Source of the DNA: Purpureocillium takamizusanense
Taxonomy: Eukaryota > Ascomycota > Sordariomycetes > Hypocreales > Ophiocordycipitaceae
Assembly (NCBI RefSeq): GCF_022605165.1
Contig: NC_063071.1
Location: 1,054,001 to 1,118,000, forward strand
Direction of reading: 5' to 3'
DNA length: 64,000 nucleotides
Numbering within the stretch: position 1 is the first letter of the stretch; every line of letters starts with the position of its first letter. Shown here piece after piece: positions 11,047-22,418 of the stretch. The translations under genes were made by a program, and so were the position numbers. Under the pieces are notes generated by a model. It saw only the letters and a list, made by a program, of their open reading frames with translations, made no database searches and had not been told where the DNA came from.

Positions 11047-11499
11047 CTAGCACTGCCGGGGGGGTGGCGCCTTTGGCTGGGCTTGGTGGTGGGACCGGCT
11101 GCCGACTCCGTCAGCCAAGCCCCGACCGGCGGGTGCGTGTGTGTGCTGGCCGAACGATGGCTGCGACTCTGCTAGCCCTAGACGAGGCAAGGTAGCCTCT
11201 TTCTTTCCGTTCATGCTTGGCTTGCGGCCGGCCGTCCTCGGCCGTCTGTATCCTTTTACGAGGGCTGGCCGTGGTGGGCGTGTTCCTGCGGCGTGGCTCG
11301 CCAGTCACGTCCAGCCACCGAGAATAAAAATAATCCCAGGCCCGCGAACGAACCGCATCCCCCAGGATCCTCGTACACGTGTATGTAAAAGGGGGGCCGC
11401 AAAGAAGGAAAGTCGAACAGGAATTGCGCCTCCGCCAGCGGGACCCAGCTCGTGTCGGCAGTCAGGCGGGCACTGGACGGATACAGGCACAGCCGCGGA

Positions 11500-11535
11500 C
11501 TCTCTCACCCACTCTCTCACCCACTCTCTCACCCT
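11500..11535. repeat. 12-bp tandem repeat, three copies
   Basis: Unit CTCTCTCACCCA repeated three times (last copy ends CCT), followed by further CT-rich sequence. Confidence 0.85.
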
Positions 11536-12783
11536 CTCTCACTCTATTCTCTGTCTCTCACCCTCCGCGCATAATAAAGCACGAAGTACGAGGACGGAGC
11601 TGTGTCTTTGCGTGTCCGGCAACGGAGTCCCGCTGGCTGGGGTCCGATGGGAGGTGGGTGCCGCGTCAGTCCCTGCGGGTGAATGACGCAGCTGAGCAGG
11701 GAAGGGGCATTGAGAAGCGGGTGGAGAGACGGGCGGCGGGCCCCCTTCTCCCCCATCTGTTTCAATGCGGCCCGCGGTGCAACGCTGATGACTGGTGCTG
11801 GGCACAGTTTGTGGTAATAATTGTGCTATGATAGCGATCGGTAGGTATGGTGTGGTGAGCCGTCGCAGGCACACCAAGAACACACAATGCGGGTGGAGAT
11901 GGAACGTCGATTTGCCTTTTGGGCCCCGCGGCGGCGCCGTTATCGTTTTTGACGGGCGGTGCGGACGGGCGCGTGGAGGGGGCGCCACGGGCGATATGGC
12001 AGCAACGACGACAACAACATGATGTGATGCATGTCTCCGCGAACAGTGCACAGTATGATACGTACTTGCAAATGCCGTTGTCAACCCATCGATTTTCGTG
12101 CTGACGCCCGACCGGGGGGTGGTGAGAGACAACAAACGACCAAGACGACAGACTGGAACCTGGACGAGCGGCTCTGCCTGACGGAAGAACCCGCAAGGTT
12201 CCCACAGCGAGCACGGATGACTGAAGCGCTGACAGCAGACGGGGCGGGTTTCAGCGAAGCCCATCCATCATCAGTGTCCGTTTACCTGCCTGCCTTATTA
12301 CTCCACGACACGACCGACGGGATCCACGGATGCATGCATGCATTGGGTGGATGTTCGTTCCATCATAGCATGACAGCCCAGCTGATGAGAGTCGCTCCAC
12401 TGGCATCAAAAAATTCCAGGTTTGCGACCAACCCTGGGATTCTTTGATGCTTCCTCCGGCCCAGCCAAGCCCGCTAGCGGCACGCGATCCAGCGCCTGCT
12501 GCCCCGGAAAGAGGGTGTCCCCTCGACAGCACCACAAGACGGGCGCCCAGCAAAGCAAGCTGGGACGCCATTTTTTTTCTTCTCTGTTCTCCAACAAATC
12601 GATGGCAATATTTGATCCCTGCCCCTAACGCCGCACCATGGAACCTTCCCCTCCCCCCCTGTCTGTCTGTCTGTTTGCGTGGGCTGAAAACCCGCACCGA
12701 TTCCTCATGCGAGGTCGACCGCAGGGCCATTGAGTTTAAAAACCCCAGTCGAGACACTTTCGTTGCTTGGCTTCCCCATCACG

Positions 12784-12819
<36 letters not shown>
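12784..12819. repeat. (GTC)12 microsatellite
   Basis: Twelve exact GTC units in non-coding sequence. Confidence 0.95.
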
Positions 12820-15717
12820 CGCCGCCGTTGTGCTCGTGCTCAGGGGGGAACACACATCGACACAAACAACTTTTTTTTTCTTGTTGTATCGCGTATTCGT
12901 ACCCAATTCTCCCAGGCACCACCACGAACGGGCACTAAATCACTTAACTACTAATCATGGCGCCTCGCCCGTTGTGCGTGACATCACAGCGCTACCCATC
13001 GGGCCTGGCCCCAAAGCTTGCTCCCCAGGCCATCTCTCCACCAGCTCGTATTGTCCTCCCAGCCGAGGCGCCGGGCCCCCGTCATGCTCGCTGGGCGATA
13101 CGAACCGATGACGAGCAGCAGCTGCCGCCGGCGCGCTCATCATGTGGCGGATGCAGCCCAACCGTGCTGGCGGCTGTGGGTACGGATGCACGTTTGCAAA
13201 GCAGCAGAGCCGCCCATCGCCGCACATATACAGCCCCCGCGCGCGCGCGTAGCTACGTAGTATGGTATGCGCGCGCCGTATCTTGTCCCACCGTGAGAGA
13301 CCCGTGAAAAGACGCTGTCGGTGCTGCGCTGGCAGGCCGAGGATAACCACCACTCACATTGTGTATATCCAGCCACGGCACCCGAACCCCGGCGGACTGC
13401 TGATACCGGCCGAGCTGAGGGGGGGGAAGCCACTCGACGACCACGTCGCCGTTGCCGCGTGCTCGTCTCAGAGGGCGGCCCCCCCCCGCCAGCTTGTCCC
13501 AGCGGCGCGCGCCGCGGCACACTCCAACGACCGTCCGTTCGTCGGGACGGGGACGGCGGGTGCATCGAGAAAGCTGACGGGCGGGCTGGACACCCACCCC
13601 CCTCCTTCGGCCGCTAGCTGCAGGAGGCACTGTCCGGCACGGAGCCAGATCTCGACACAGATTGGCGGGCCACCTCGCGCCGTCGCCGTCGCTCGTGTTT
13701 GCGGCTACCGCTTGGTGAAACCGGGGTTGGTTGAGGTTTGGTTGGTTGCGTAGCCAAGGCCGCTGACTTGCAGCTGTTGAGACGTTCTGTCTGTCTGTGC
13801 TGATGCTGGAGAGCGGAGAGCCGCTTTTTGGTTGGTTTTCAACAACAACACGACGACACCGATACTCAGCACGGCGGGGGTGGGGTGATGTATGTAATAA
13901 GTCTGCCCGCGAGCACGTATATACCGAGCATGAAACGGGGCAGGCATTCCGCATCAACGGTAGCAGTGTTCGGATCAACATGCCGTGCGTACAGTACGAA
14001 TGTCAATGCGCGCCGCAGATATTGGCCATCCAATGCTCGGTTCACGTCGCATGGCATGTGTTTCCCCAGCATACATCACACCCAAGTGCGACGATACATG
14101 CCGCGGTGCGCCCTTCATCCGACCCTGCCGGTGTCCTTACGGCCCGTGATTCCCGATGACGTCCAGGACGATCCAAGTTGGCGATCAAGGTTGTCAGACG
14201 AGCATCATGTTCATCGCCGTGTGTCTATGCACGATTTCCACGTGTTATTGCCTCGTCGTCCCCTAGCATCGGCATCCAGTCGTCTTGAAGACACCATCAG
14301 CCGGACAAAGAAACGCCATACATGATGAGAGCCCGCTGTGCAAGGCCGGCCTGGTCTCACCGCCGACCAATGGATATGCACCATTTACTCGCTGCGGTTG
14401 GCTGTGCCTCAACGCCATCGCAGGCTCACTGGTGCATGGCAGTCTCGGTTGGCGTCCGGATGTCTCTGCGGCTGGAATTGAGTTGGAGCTATTTTCGTCC
14501 GTCAAAGATGGCGTCCTCTCCTCGGCGCCCCCGAAGACAATGGACTTGTTCTTGCTGATGGACCGGGTCAGGTTCGGGTGAGCTATCAAAGGGCGCAACA
14601 TAACTACCCATCTTCTTCTGGGGATTACATTGGTAGGTACTTGTAGACTGAAGGGTCCTCATCTCTTGTACTTAGTACGCCTCCAGCCCGGCTATGCAAC
14701 TACCCTATTGCAATTTCTTATTACCTGTCCACTCGACCGCGATACTGCTTGGTCGTGGCAAACCTGACATGCCACCAGAGAGCGTCACTTCAGCCGTGAC
14801 TACTTGAACTCGATCCGGGATTGACTGACTACCATCGATGTCACCTCCTGTCATGGAACTGCAGTATCAACAAAACTCGGAACATGCTCCACAAGAACAA
14901 CGCTTTGCCAGTGCGTGCGTCGTCAGAGTGTCCGACGATAACGACGTAGCCGACATGCGACATGTGCTGATCTGATGGACGGACGTACTTGATGAAGAAT
15001 GTCGAGGCGCAAACGCCCCGTGCATGTTGTTGTTGGCACCTGCAGCCTAGAGTACTACTAAGGTACTATAGATTTGTGAGGGGGTACTTTGTGATTACTC
15101 TTAGATTCCGTCCAATTTATTGCCGTCCTCCGAATCGAGCTGCATTAATCTAGACCGTTTGGTGATATTAGATTTGGACTCCTGCACCAGGCGACGAGTG
15201 CTTCTGTTGGCGCATCATGGAATGGCATCCTGCCAGGCGCTGGCGTGTGCATAGGTCTGCTGCAACCCGGCGACACCAGCCAGCCTCGTCCAGCTGCATG
15301 CAGGTCGGACCTCGTGCCGCAACTCGGACAACAACACCACATCTCCTCCCAATGATGTACAAGATGTGCCCCTGTAAAAGCCAATTCAAATGCAGACGCT
15401 GTCGATGGTGTCATCAATGCTTCCTTAGGTTCAGCCTGTACCTGTTTCGATGTTGATGGCTTGGGTTCGAACAGCATAGGTAGCTTGGCTAGCAGCACGT
15501 GATGACGGCCTAGGGAGCTATTCGGCCGCTGTAGCTGTCATACACCCAGTAATACCACCCGCTGCAACCTCGCGGCGCGCGTTCCTGGTGAGGTGGCTTT
15601 CCATCGTCCCAACACCACCAGTCGTCGTCAGCCCACCGACATGTGAAAGGCTACGAGCTCCACCACGCCCGCTGCATCGCCATCATCCGCATTCGTGCGC
15701 GCAAGCACCGAGCATCC

Positions 15718-15754
15718 ATGCCCCTTCGACTCGACCGCTGAAGCAGCAGCGGCA

Positions 15755-15793
<39 letters not shown>

Positions 15794-15897
15794 CGCCGGC
15801 CTCTCCTCCTCGAGCCAGCTCTTGCCCCTCGTCTGCCGCATCTCTGTCTCGCCTTTGCGACATTGTCTCCCCGATGCGCCCCCGCGATGCCAGATAA
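15718..15897 (+). promoter_or_regulatory. Dolichol-kinase leader: two uORFs and (CAG)11
   Basis: uORF1 runs 15718-15741 (seven codons). (CAG)11 lies at 15759-15791. uORF2 runs 15874-15897 (seven codons, TAA stop) and overlaps the main ATG at 15887 in another frame. If transcription starts upstream of 15718, both would be expected to limit initiation at the main ATG. Confidence 0.5.
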
Positions 15898-18617
15898 CCT
15901 CGTCGCCGAGCCCTCGACGGCTCCCAACCTCGACGACGATCACGACAGCCTGCGCGTCCTGAACCGGTCGCCCCATCCGTACCACCACCAGAGCGCAGAG
16001 CTTCCCCATCCATCCGAGCGATTCGTCCTGTACCAAGAAACGACCGCGCATCGCAATGGCGGCGCGCTGCTGTCGCCGACGCGGTTTCCCGCTCTATCCA
16101 ACGAGTCATCGCCTGCCAGTGAGAGCGGCACAGAGGCCGACGACGAGCACTTCCTCAAGGGGCTGCCCGCGCCCAAGGCGAAGCTGCACAAGGGGCTCAG
16201 GGGCCGCAACGAGGTCGTCTCCGGCGCGTCCACCCCGATTCCCTCGCCTGCCATCCTGGAGAAGGATGAGACCAAGGCTCTGAGCAGGGCCCTGGCAAAG
16301 GAAGAAAGGGCCAAGCGGCGAGCGCTGGACCTGCGGCGCCGCAACAAGGTCTGGGTGCGCCGGGCCACCGAAGCCGGCATCGTCGTGACTCTGGGCTGCA
16401 TGGTCGCCTCGAACCCTCTTGTCGCCCCGCTCGTTCACGTCTGGTGCCAAGGTAATGCGCCAACACCTTTGATGTCATGAGGCTCCAGCTGACCCGTTGC
16501 ATGCAGACCTTGAGCTATTCGGCCTTCTCTGCGGAACGTTGCTGGCTGCTTACCCCGTGCGCGCCGTCGCCTGGGCGTACCGCCATCGCCACCCGTCGCA
16601 ATGGATCCCGTTCCAGATTCCCCTTGACTTCGACCCGGCGCCTATACTATACCCGCCGACGATCACGCTACTCGTCTTCCTGCTAGTCTCCGTTAACAAG
16701 CCAGTGGCCATTCTCCCTGGCATGATTCTCGCCATATCCTCCATCCCACAAGCGTTGATACCCAAACTCGATTACACTGCATCCTTCGACTGTCTTCACT
16801 GGGCATTGTCATGCCTACCTCTAGCATGGGGGCCCTCCAAGGTGAACACGATGCTCGCCATCACGGACCCGCTCATATCTGTAGAATCTCTCCTTCTTGT
16901 GTACCCTTTGCACCAGACGCTGTGCATCGTACTTCATCATCTTACCACAACAAGTCTTCTAACGGCGGAGCTTCAGTTGTTTTCCGTGGCGCTGATATCG
17001 ACTCTACTCCTGGCTCACTCGCCGCAAATGCAGATTCTCAAGGCCCTTCTCTGGGTTGGAGGCTTGGGAACCCTGGTCTCCTGCGGGCCAGTCATTCGAT
17101 GGGGTATTGCCCTCGCTCGGGTTCCTAGGTGGCGCTTTCGCAGTGGTACCAGCCTCCCGCATCAGCTTTGGAGAGACATTCGTGCCACTCTTTGCTGGCC
17201 GGCCATGAAGAAAGGGTTTTGGACTCTCTATAATGGGGAGGCGGGCGAGGGGGCCTCCGACGGCAACGACTCGTCGGATGACGGTGGATCGCCAGCGTTT
17301 GAAAGACCAAGGAGACACCACACCTTTGGGCCAAACGCAGAGGCCGGGCGCGCGGCCGACGGCATCGACGCGTCTTCCAGAAACGACCATGATGCAGCCT
17401 TTGGCGCATTGGCTCGAAGGCATACCCTGTCCCAGTTGGACAGGCTCGAACGCAGGAATTCGATGCACACGCCATCCGGTCGAAGGAAACGCGCAACGTC
17501 CATTTCGGTGCTGCCTTACCTGCAGTTGACGTACGAGCAAGCGGCTATACGGAAGTGGATCTACGCACTCTACGTCTACGTATCGATGCTGGCTGTCATC
17601 TTGCTAGCGGTTCGCTGGCACATACAAAGATACGCCCTCAGTGGTGAGGAGCCCATAGGCTGGGGCATTGGGTATGCCTTTGGAGGCATCCCGTGGTTCC
17701 GCTTCCAGGTCGTCAAAGCCAATCTCGAAAGGTGGATATGCCTGCCAGAGCGCTGGCCTGCGGACGCGGCGAAGCAGTGCGGAAACGGTTGGGTGCAGCA
17801 CATCCGCCACGACGACTTTGGCGAGGCAAACACGCGGCTGATCCTCACGGCCTACTGGCTGATGATCATCGTCGTCGGCCTAGTCATTGTGTTTCGGCTC
17901 AAGGAGACGTACGAGGTGGACACGAGGCGCAAGGTGTTCCACTTCATGATGGTGGGCATGTTCCTGCCAGCGACCTTTGTTGACCCGACATATGCTGCCC
18001 TGGCCTTGGCGCTGGCACTGGCCATCTTTCTGATTCTTGATCTTCTGAGGGCGAGCCAGCTGCCGCCACTCTCGAAGCCCATCGCCTCCTTCCTGGCGCC
18101 CTACGTCGACGGCAGAGACTTTCGCGGGCCGGTTGTCATCTCGCACATTTTCCTCCTCATCGGCTGCGCCATCCCCCTCTGGCTCGCTCTCGCGGCCCTG
18201 CCCCGCACCGGGTCCGGCTACCTCGCAGGCTGGGAGATCCCGACCCGGGACGTGGGCATGGTGTCGGGTGTCGTATGCGTCGGGCTGGGGGACGCGGCCG
18301 CCTCCCTCATCGGCCGCCGCTACGGCCACCGCAAGTGGTTTTGGGGCGGCGGCAAGAGCCTCGAGGGCAGCGCCGCGTTCGCCCTCGCCGTCTTCACGGG
18401 CCTCGAGGCCGCCACCCTGTGGCTCCGGCTCGGCGGGTGGCCCGAGGTGACGATCGCGTCTCACCACGACACGCCCGTAGGTGCGCTCGTCGGCGCGCGC
18501 AACGCTGCGGTGTGCGCGTCCATGGCGAGCCTTACGGAGGCGGTCCTCACGGGCGGCAACGACAATGTCATCGTCCCGGTGGTGCTGTGGACGTGTGTCA
18601 AGAGCCTCGGCGTGTGA
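15887..18617 (+). CDS. SEC59: Dolichol kinase
   Basis: Exons 15887-16451 and 16507-18617, intron 16452-16506 (GTAATG donor, CTGAC branch, GCAG), 891 residues. The first ~190 residues are a disordered, charged extension; the rest is polytopic membrane protein with more than ten hydrophobic segments. The C-terminal third carries the dolichol-kinase/CTP-binding signatures: DTRRKVFHF, the VGLGDAAASLIGRRYGHRKW block, GGKSLEGS and the terminal LTGGNDNVIVP. The family phosphorylates dolichol with CTP at the ER, feeding N-glycosylation, O-mannosylation and GPI synthesis. Yeast Sec59 is about 520 residues, so this version is long mainly through its N-terminal tail and the Ser/charge-rich loop around the codons at 17.24-17.50 kb. 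Converges with ORC2. Confidence 0.9.
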
Positions 18618-19026
18618 AAGGGGTTCGGTCAGATTTGGTCCTTGTCGTGGCGGGATGCATTACACGGCGTTGCGGGAAGGGGAAGGCTGTTCCTAAACAT
18701 GGATGTATAAAAACAGAGAAAGGACTGGGCCGTCTTGCGAGACGGCGGAGGCTGTTGCGGATATCATGATGAAGACATGACTACAAACCTAGAAACGTAT
18801 AAACTACTGGCTTTTCCCGTCAGACATGGTAAAACCTAATATAGCAAGCAAAAATATAAGTCGATGCAGGTGTCTGGACAGGACAGCCAATGCCACTGAC
18901 CCATCCTCAGTATTCCATTCAGTCGTGATCGGACCGACTTTTTATGCTAGAAATGCTCCTTTGCTATGCATACATCACCTCTATTCGCTATACATGAACG
19001 CTAGGTGCATCTGCGCGCCAACCCCC
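18618..19026. other. Convergent 3' flanks, SEC59 / ORC2
   Basis: 409 bp between two stop codons; AT-richer than the genes. No feature beyond presumed 3' UTRs. Confidence 0.5.
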
Positions 19027-20847
19027 TCATGACATGAGATCCTCCAGTATGGCCTCCAGCTCGTCCTTCTGAAACGGCACGCTCAGGAGCTCCGTGCCGA
19101 GAGCGTCCTTGCGACTCGTAATCATCTGGTGGTCATGGAACCTGCGACTCGTCAGCACAGTGGCACAGAACCCAGGCAGGACAACAGAGAAAAGGGCGGA
19201 GGGGGGGGGGGGGACTTGGACATACTCCTTCAGCAGCGTACGAAAGGCCATCTCGGAGCTGCAGATGAACTCCTCGACGGCCTTGTTATACACCATCCTG
19301 TACTCAACACCGGCAGCCTCGTCGGACGCGCCCGCCCCGTCGTCCTCCATGGCGATGAGCACCTCGCCGACGAGCAGGCGGAACAGGTTCTTGGCGTTGT
19401 CGGGCAGACTGCGCAGGACAAAGGCGACGCCCTCGCGGCCGTTGACGCGGCGGGCCGTACGGCCGAGCAGCTCGTGGACCTCGTCGACGACGTCGAGCTC
19501 GACACCGAGGGGTGCAAACGTGGTGCAGTCGTGAAAGGCAAAGGAAAAGGCCGAGCGCACGCCAATGTCCCACAGGAGCGGGAAGTCGGCCGTGTCGGCG
19601 GAGCAGACGAGGCGGACGCGCGGGTGGGAGGCGAGCTGCGCGAGGACGGTCTGCACGCCGGGCTTGCGCAGGGGCGGGGCGTCGATGGAGTTGACGACGA
19701 GGGTGAGCACGAGGTTCTCCTCCTCTGCCGCCGCGGAGGAGAGGTGCGCGAGGATGCCGGCTGGGGTCGGCGCGCCGGGGAGCTTCTGCTTGGGGCTGAC
19801 GGCGTCGGCGATGACGGCGAGGACCTCGCGCATGGTGGCCGTGTGGGCGTAGCCGTTGACGATGACGGTCCGGCGCGTCTCCAGCCTCCCCCGCGCGTGA
19901 GAATGTAGGTGTCGGGCGAAGCGCTGCAGGAGGTTCCTCTTGGAGCCAAACCCGTAGAGACACAGGCTGAAGCCCTGCTCCAGCTCGAACGCCCACTGCG
20001 GAAACGACTCGGCGTGCAGCGACTCGAGGTACTCGATGTCGCTCGCGTGGCGGTCCTTGTGCCGGCGCAGCACATCAAAGTACTCCTCGTGGGAGAGCAG
20101 CGCAAGCGACTTGAGGGTGTTATCGGACGTCTTGGGCCGACCGGGCTTGTTGTGCGTAAAGTAGAGCTCGTGAGGTGGGAGATCCCGCGGCGGTGTTGGA
20201 GACTTGGCTCTTCGCCGCCGCCGTTGCGGTGTTTTAGATGGTGTTGCGGCGTCGTCGACGGGTACGCCGTTTTCTTGCAGGACGTCTACCTCTGGCGCGT
20301 CATCCTCGTTATCCTCGTCCGCTTCACTATCCTCGTAAATCTCCCTGACGAGAGTCTCGTCATCCTCATCCTCGTCGTCGCTGTCGCCATTTCGCACCAC
20401 GTTCTCGATCAGGGCGCGAGCGCTCTTCTTGCGCGCCGACCGGTCGGCTGCCTGCCTCCTCGGCGTCGTCGCTGTCGAGTCCGCACGCTTGACGGGCGTG
20501 GTGAGCACGGGCGTCGTGCCCGTCTTCGACGTAGGCGTTCCGGCCTGAGATGCAGCTTTCGGCGGTCGCCCTCGTTTGCGCGGAGCGGCGGTGATTTGAG
20601 GAGCTGCGGGAGCTTCATCTGGAGCTTCCACAACGTCGCCGTTTGTTTCACCATTGGTGGCAGCGGGGCCCTCGAGAGCCATGATGGTGCCTGATTCGCC
20701 ATTGACGACGTCAGACGCAACGGTGCGTCTTCTCTTGGAGGGCGTCGCTTCTAGGTCCCCGGCTGTATCGTCTGGGGATCGCTTGCGCAAGGACCGCGGC
20801 TCGGATGTCGCCGAGGTGTCATCTTGTATTGACTTTCGTCTCGGCAT
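19027..20847 (-). CDS. ORC2: Origin recognition complex subunit 2
   Basis: Exons 20847-19226 and 19141-19027; the intron 19142-19225 (GTATGT, CTGAC, CGCAG) restores the continuous family sequence LLKEFHDHQMITSRKD. Product 578 residues. Residues 1-~220 are disordered and basic/acidic with an AT-hook-like KRGRPPK. The ORC2 core follows: the ELYF...RPKTSDNTL segment, FSLCLYGFGSKRNLLQRFA (the degenerate AAA+ P-loop region that typifies ORC2), and a C-terminal winged-helix-like segment ending near DELEAILEDLM. Functions in the nucleus as part of the six-subunit complex that marks replication origins. The intron is 84 bp, in frame and stop-free, and contains a C13 run (G13 at 19201-19213 on the plus strand). 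Confidence 0.93.
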   Translation of the reverse strand: MPRRKSIQDDTSATSEPRSLRKRSPDDTAGDLEATPSKRRRTVASDVVNGESGTIMALEGPAATNGETNGDVVEAPDEAPAAPQITAAPRKRGRPPKAASQAGTPTSKTGTTPVLTTPVKRADSTATTPRRQAADRSARKKSARALIENVVRNGDSDDEDEDDETLVREIYEDSEADEDNEDDAPEVDVLQENGVPVDDAATPSKTPQRRRRRAKSPTPPRDLPPHELYFTHNKPGRPKTSDNTLKSLALLSHEEYFDVLRRHKDRHASDIEYLESLHAESFPQWAFELEQGFSLCLYGFGSKRNLLQRFARHLHSHARGRLETRRTVIVNGYAHTATMREVLAVIADAVSPKQKLPGAPTPAGILAHLSSAAAEEENLVLTLVVNSIDAPPLRKPGVQTVLAQLASHPRVRLVCSADTADFPLLWDIGVRSAFSFAFHDCTTFAPLGVELDVVDEVHELLGRTARRVNGREGVAFVLRSLPDNAKNLFRLLVGEVLIAMEDDGAGASDEAAGVEYRMVYNKAVEEFICSSEMAFRTLLKEYVQVPPPPSALFSVVLPGFCATVLTSRRFHDHQMITSRKDALGTELLSVPFQKDELEAILEDLMS

Positions 20848-21216
20848 GCTGGCAGTCTGAGGAGCCGAAAGGCATTGCCAGCCTGGGGAAATCGGCGGCG
20901 GCGGGTGGAAGTGGAGGTGGCGGTGGTAGTGGTGATGATGGTATCATGTATGAAAGCTGGAAGTCGAGTCGCACTTGGCAGCTTCCGAATATTCTCCAGC
21001 TGCAACCAGCCGCCCTGCGGCGCGTCTAGACGCGTCGGGGAGTTTAATGGGCTGGGGCGCTCCACTAAGCGCCAGGGGACGAATTAGGCGCTGCTGCTGT
21101 TGGATAGCTCCAGCTCCAGCTTCAACGACACGCTACTTGTGACTCGTCAGGACTTTCATTGCTGTGCGGCTTCAAAAATTCAAGAATCCAGCAACGGCGT
21201 TTGCAAAAAGACGAAA
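20848..21216. promoter_or_regulatory. Divergent promoter, ORC2 / GEP4
   Basis: 369 bp between divergent start codons, so both core promoters must lie here. No clear TATA box; a G/T-rich trinucleotide-like tract lies at ~20895-20940. Confidence 0.5.
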
Positions 21217-21982
21217 ATGAATCTCAACCTCTCCGCATCGGCTAATGTGACCAGGCTGCTGTTCAAACCCAGCTTGTGCCTGCCGCATCACACGATCCCG
21301 ACCTTCAACGACCTGCCGATTCCCCTGGATAAGGCCTTTCTCAGCAAGGGCCTCAAGTCCGATATCAAGGCCGTCGTGCTGGACAAGGACGACTGTTTTG
21401 CGTACCCAGACTCCAAAGAGGTCTACGAGCCATATAAGGTATGGCCGACCAGCTTCAACGGCACAATATCTAGGCAGGCTTGTTGACCAAACTCCAGCAA
21501 CACTTTGAGGCGCTGAGAAAGGAGTATCCCGGCCGCCGTCTGCTGGTCGTCTCCAACACGGCCGGGGCGACGAGCTGGGACCGGCACCTGAAGCAGGCCG
21601 CAGAGGTAGAAAAAAGCACCGGCGTGTACGTGCTGCCGCACTCGGTCAAGAAACCTGGCTGCGGCGCCGAGATCATGGCCTACTTCAAGCAGCATCCGGA
21701 GACGGGCGTGACGGATCCTTCCCACGTAGCCGTCGTGGGCGACAGGCTGACTACTGACATGATGCTCGCCAACATGATGGGGGGCTGGGGGTTCTGGGTG
21801 CGGGACGGCGTCGTTCCGTTGCAACAGAAGAGCATCGTGCGTCACTCTGCTCCCATGGTTCAATATCCTCAAGGACCGTTTCGGCTGACACGACGCAGTT
21901 TTCCAGAATGGAACGAAACCTCGCCGACTTTCTTGCATCGCGAGGCGTGCAGGCGCCTCGGCCCTTCTCACGGAGTGACTAA
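21217..21982 (+). CDS. GEP4: Mitochondrial phosphatidylglycerophosphatase (GEP4-type HAD phosphatase)
   Basis: Exons 21217-21438, 21498-21836 and 21899-21982; introns 59 and 62 bp, the second with CTGAC branch and CGCAG acceptor; 214 residues. The N-terminal NLSASANVTRLLFKPSL block and the HAD nucleophile motif around D56-K57-D58 (VVLDKDDCF) identify the Gep4 family; later motifs are LLVVSNTAG, the Lys-bearing KKPG and VVGDRLTTDMMLANMMG. The enzyme removes phosphate from phosphatidylglycerophosphate on the matrix side of the inner mitochondrial membrane, in cardiolipin synthesis. The frame is open further 5' but only from a TTG, so the ATG at 21217 is used. Shares a short divergent promoter with ORC2. 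Confidence 0.92.
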
Positions 21983-22418
21983 AAGGCCGTTCCATCTTGG
22001 TGCAGGGCTAAGCGAAGCAGGCTGCGCGTGCCAATTGCGTGGCGGGCCGGGCGCGTGAATCATTGCCATGGCATCGAGGTGTGGGCGCTCGCAGCTCGAT
22101 AGCACGATGGGCTCGCCTAACGGTTCAAGAAGCTCGTCTAGGAGGTGTGCCCGTACCCCGGGCATTCACTGGGCGACGGAGGCGCGGGTGCGTGACGGCT
22201 GGCTATCGGCCAGGCACCTGGCTATCGGCTATAAATCATCCTCCGCATCATCTCTCACTTTCTCTGTTCAAAGCACGCCACGTGCCACCAGCTTGAACAC
22301 CCGCACAACCTCCCTCCCAGCACAGCGCCGCAAACGCCGGCCCGTCATCCACCATCCGCACTCACTCCTTCCTACATCACTCGATTCATCCCCAAATACA
22401 AGTAGAGCGACCGTCAAG
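21983..22418. promoter_or_regulatory. Promoter of SANT-like gene with TATA box
   Basis: 436 bp. TATAAAT at 22230-22236, followed by a pyrimidine-rich stretch and a C/A-rich leader to the ATG at 22419; this is a typical fungal core-promoter arrangement. Confidence 0.55.

Larger units (their letters stand above)
10420..15886. other. 5.4-kb gene-free interval rich in simple repeats
   Basis: No frame here shows protein-like continuity or splice-linked exons. The longer open frames are Arg/Pro/Ser-rich and mirror base composition. The left end must carry the promoter of the Ser/Thr-rich gene and the right end the leader of the dolichol-kinase gene. Visible structure: GAGGAG-type purine tracts (~10690-10815), a hyphenated palindrome at 11028-11046, a 12-mer array at 11500-11535 and (GTC)12 at 12784-12819. 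Confidence 0.6.

Noticed and set aside
13253..13981. 242-codon minus-strand frame in the gene-free interval
   Set aside because: Composition-driven (Arg/Pro/Ser), starts at a weak context, no domain or splice-linked neighbours.
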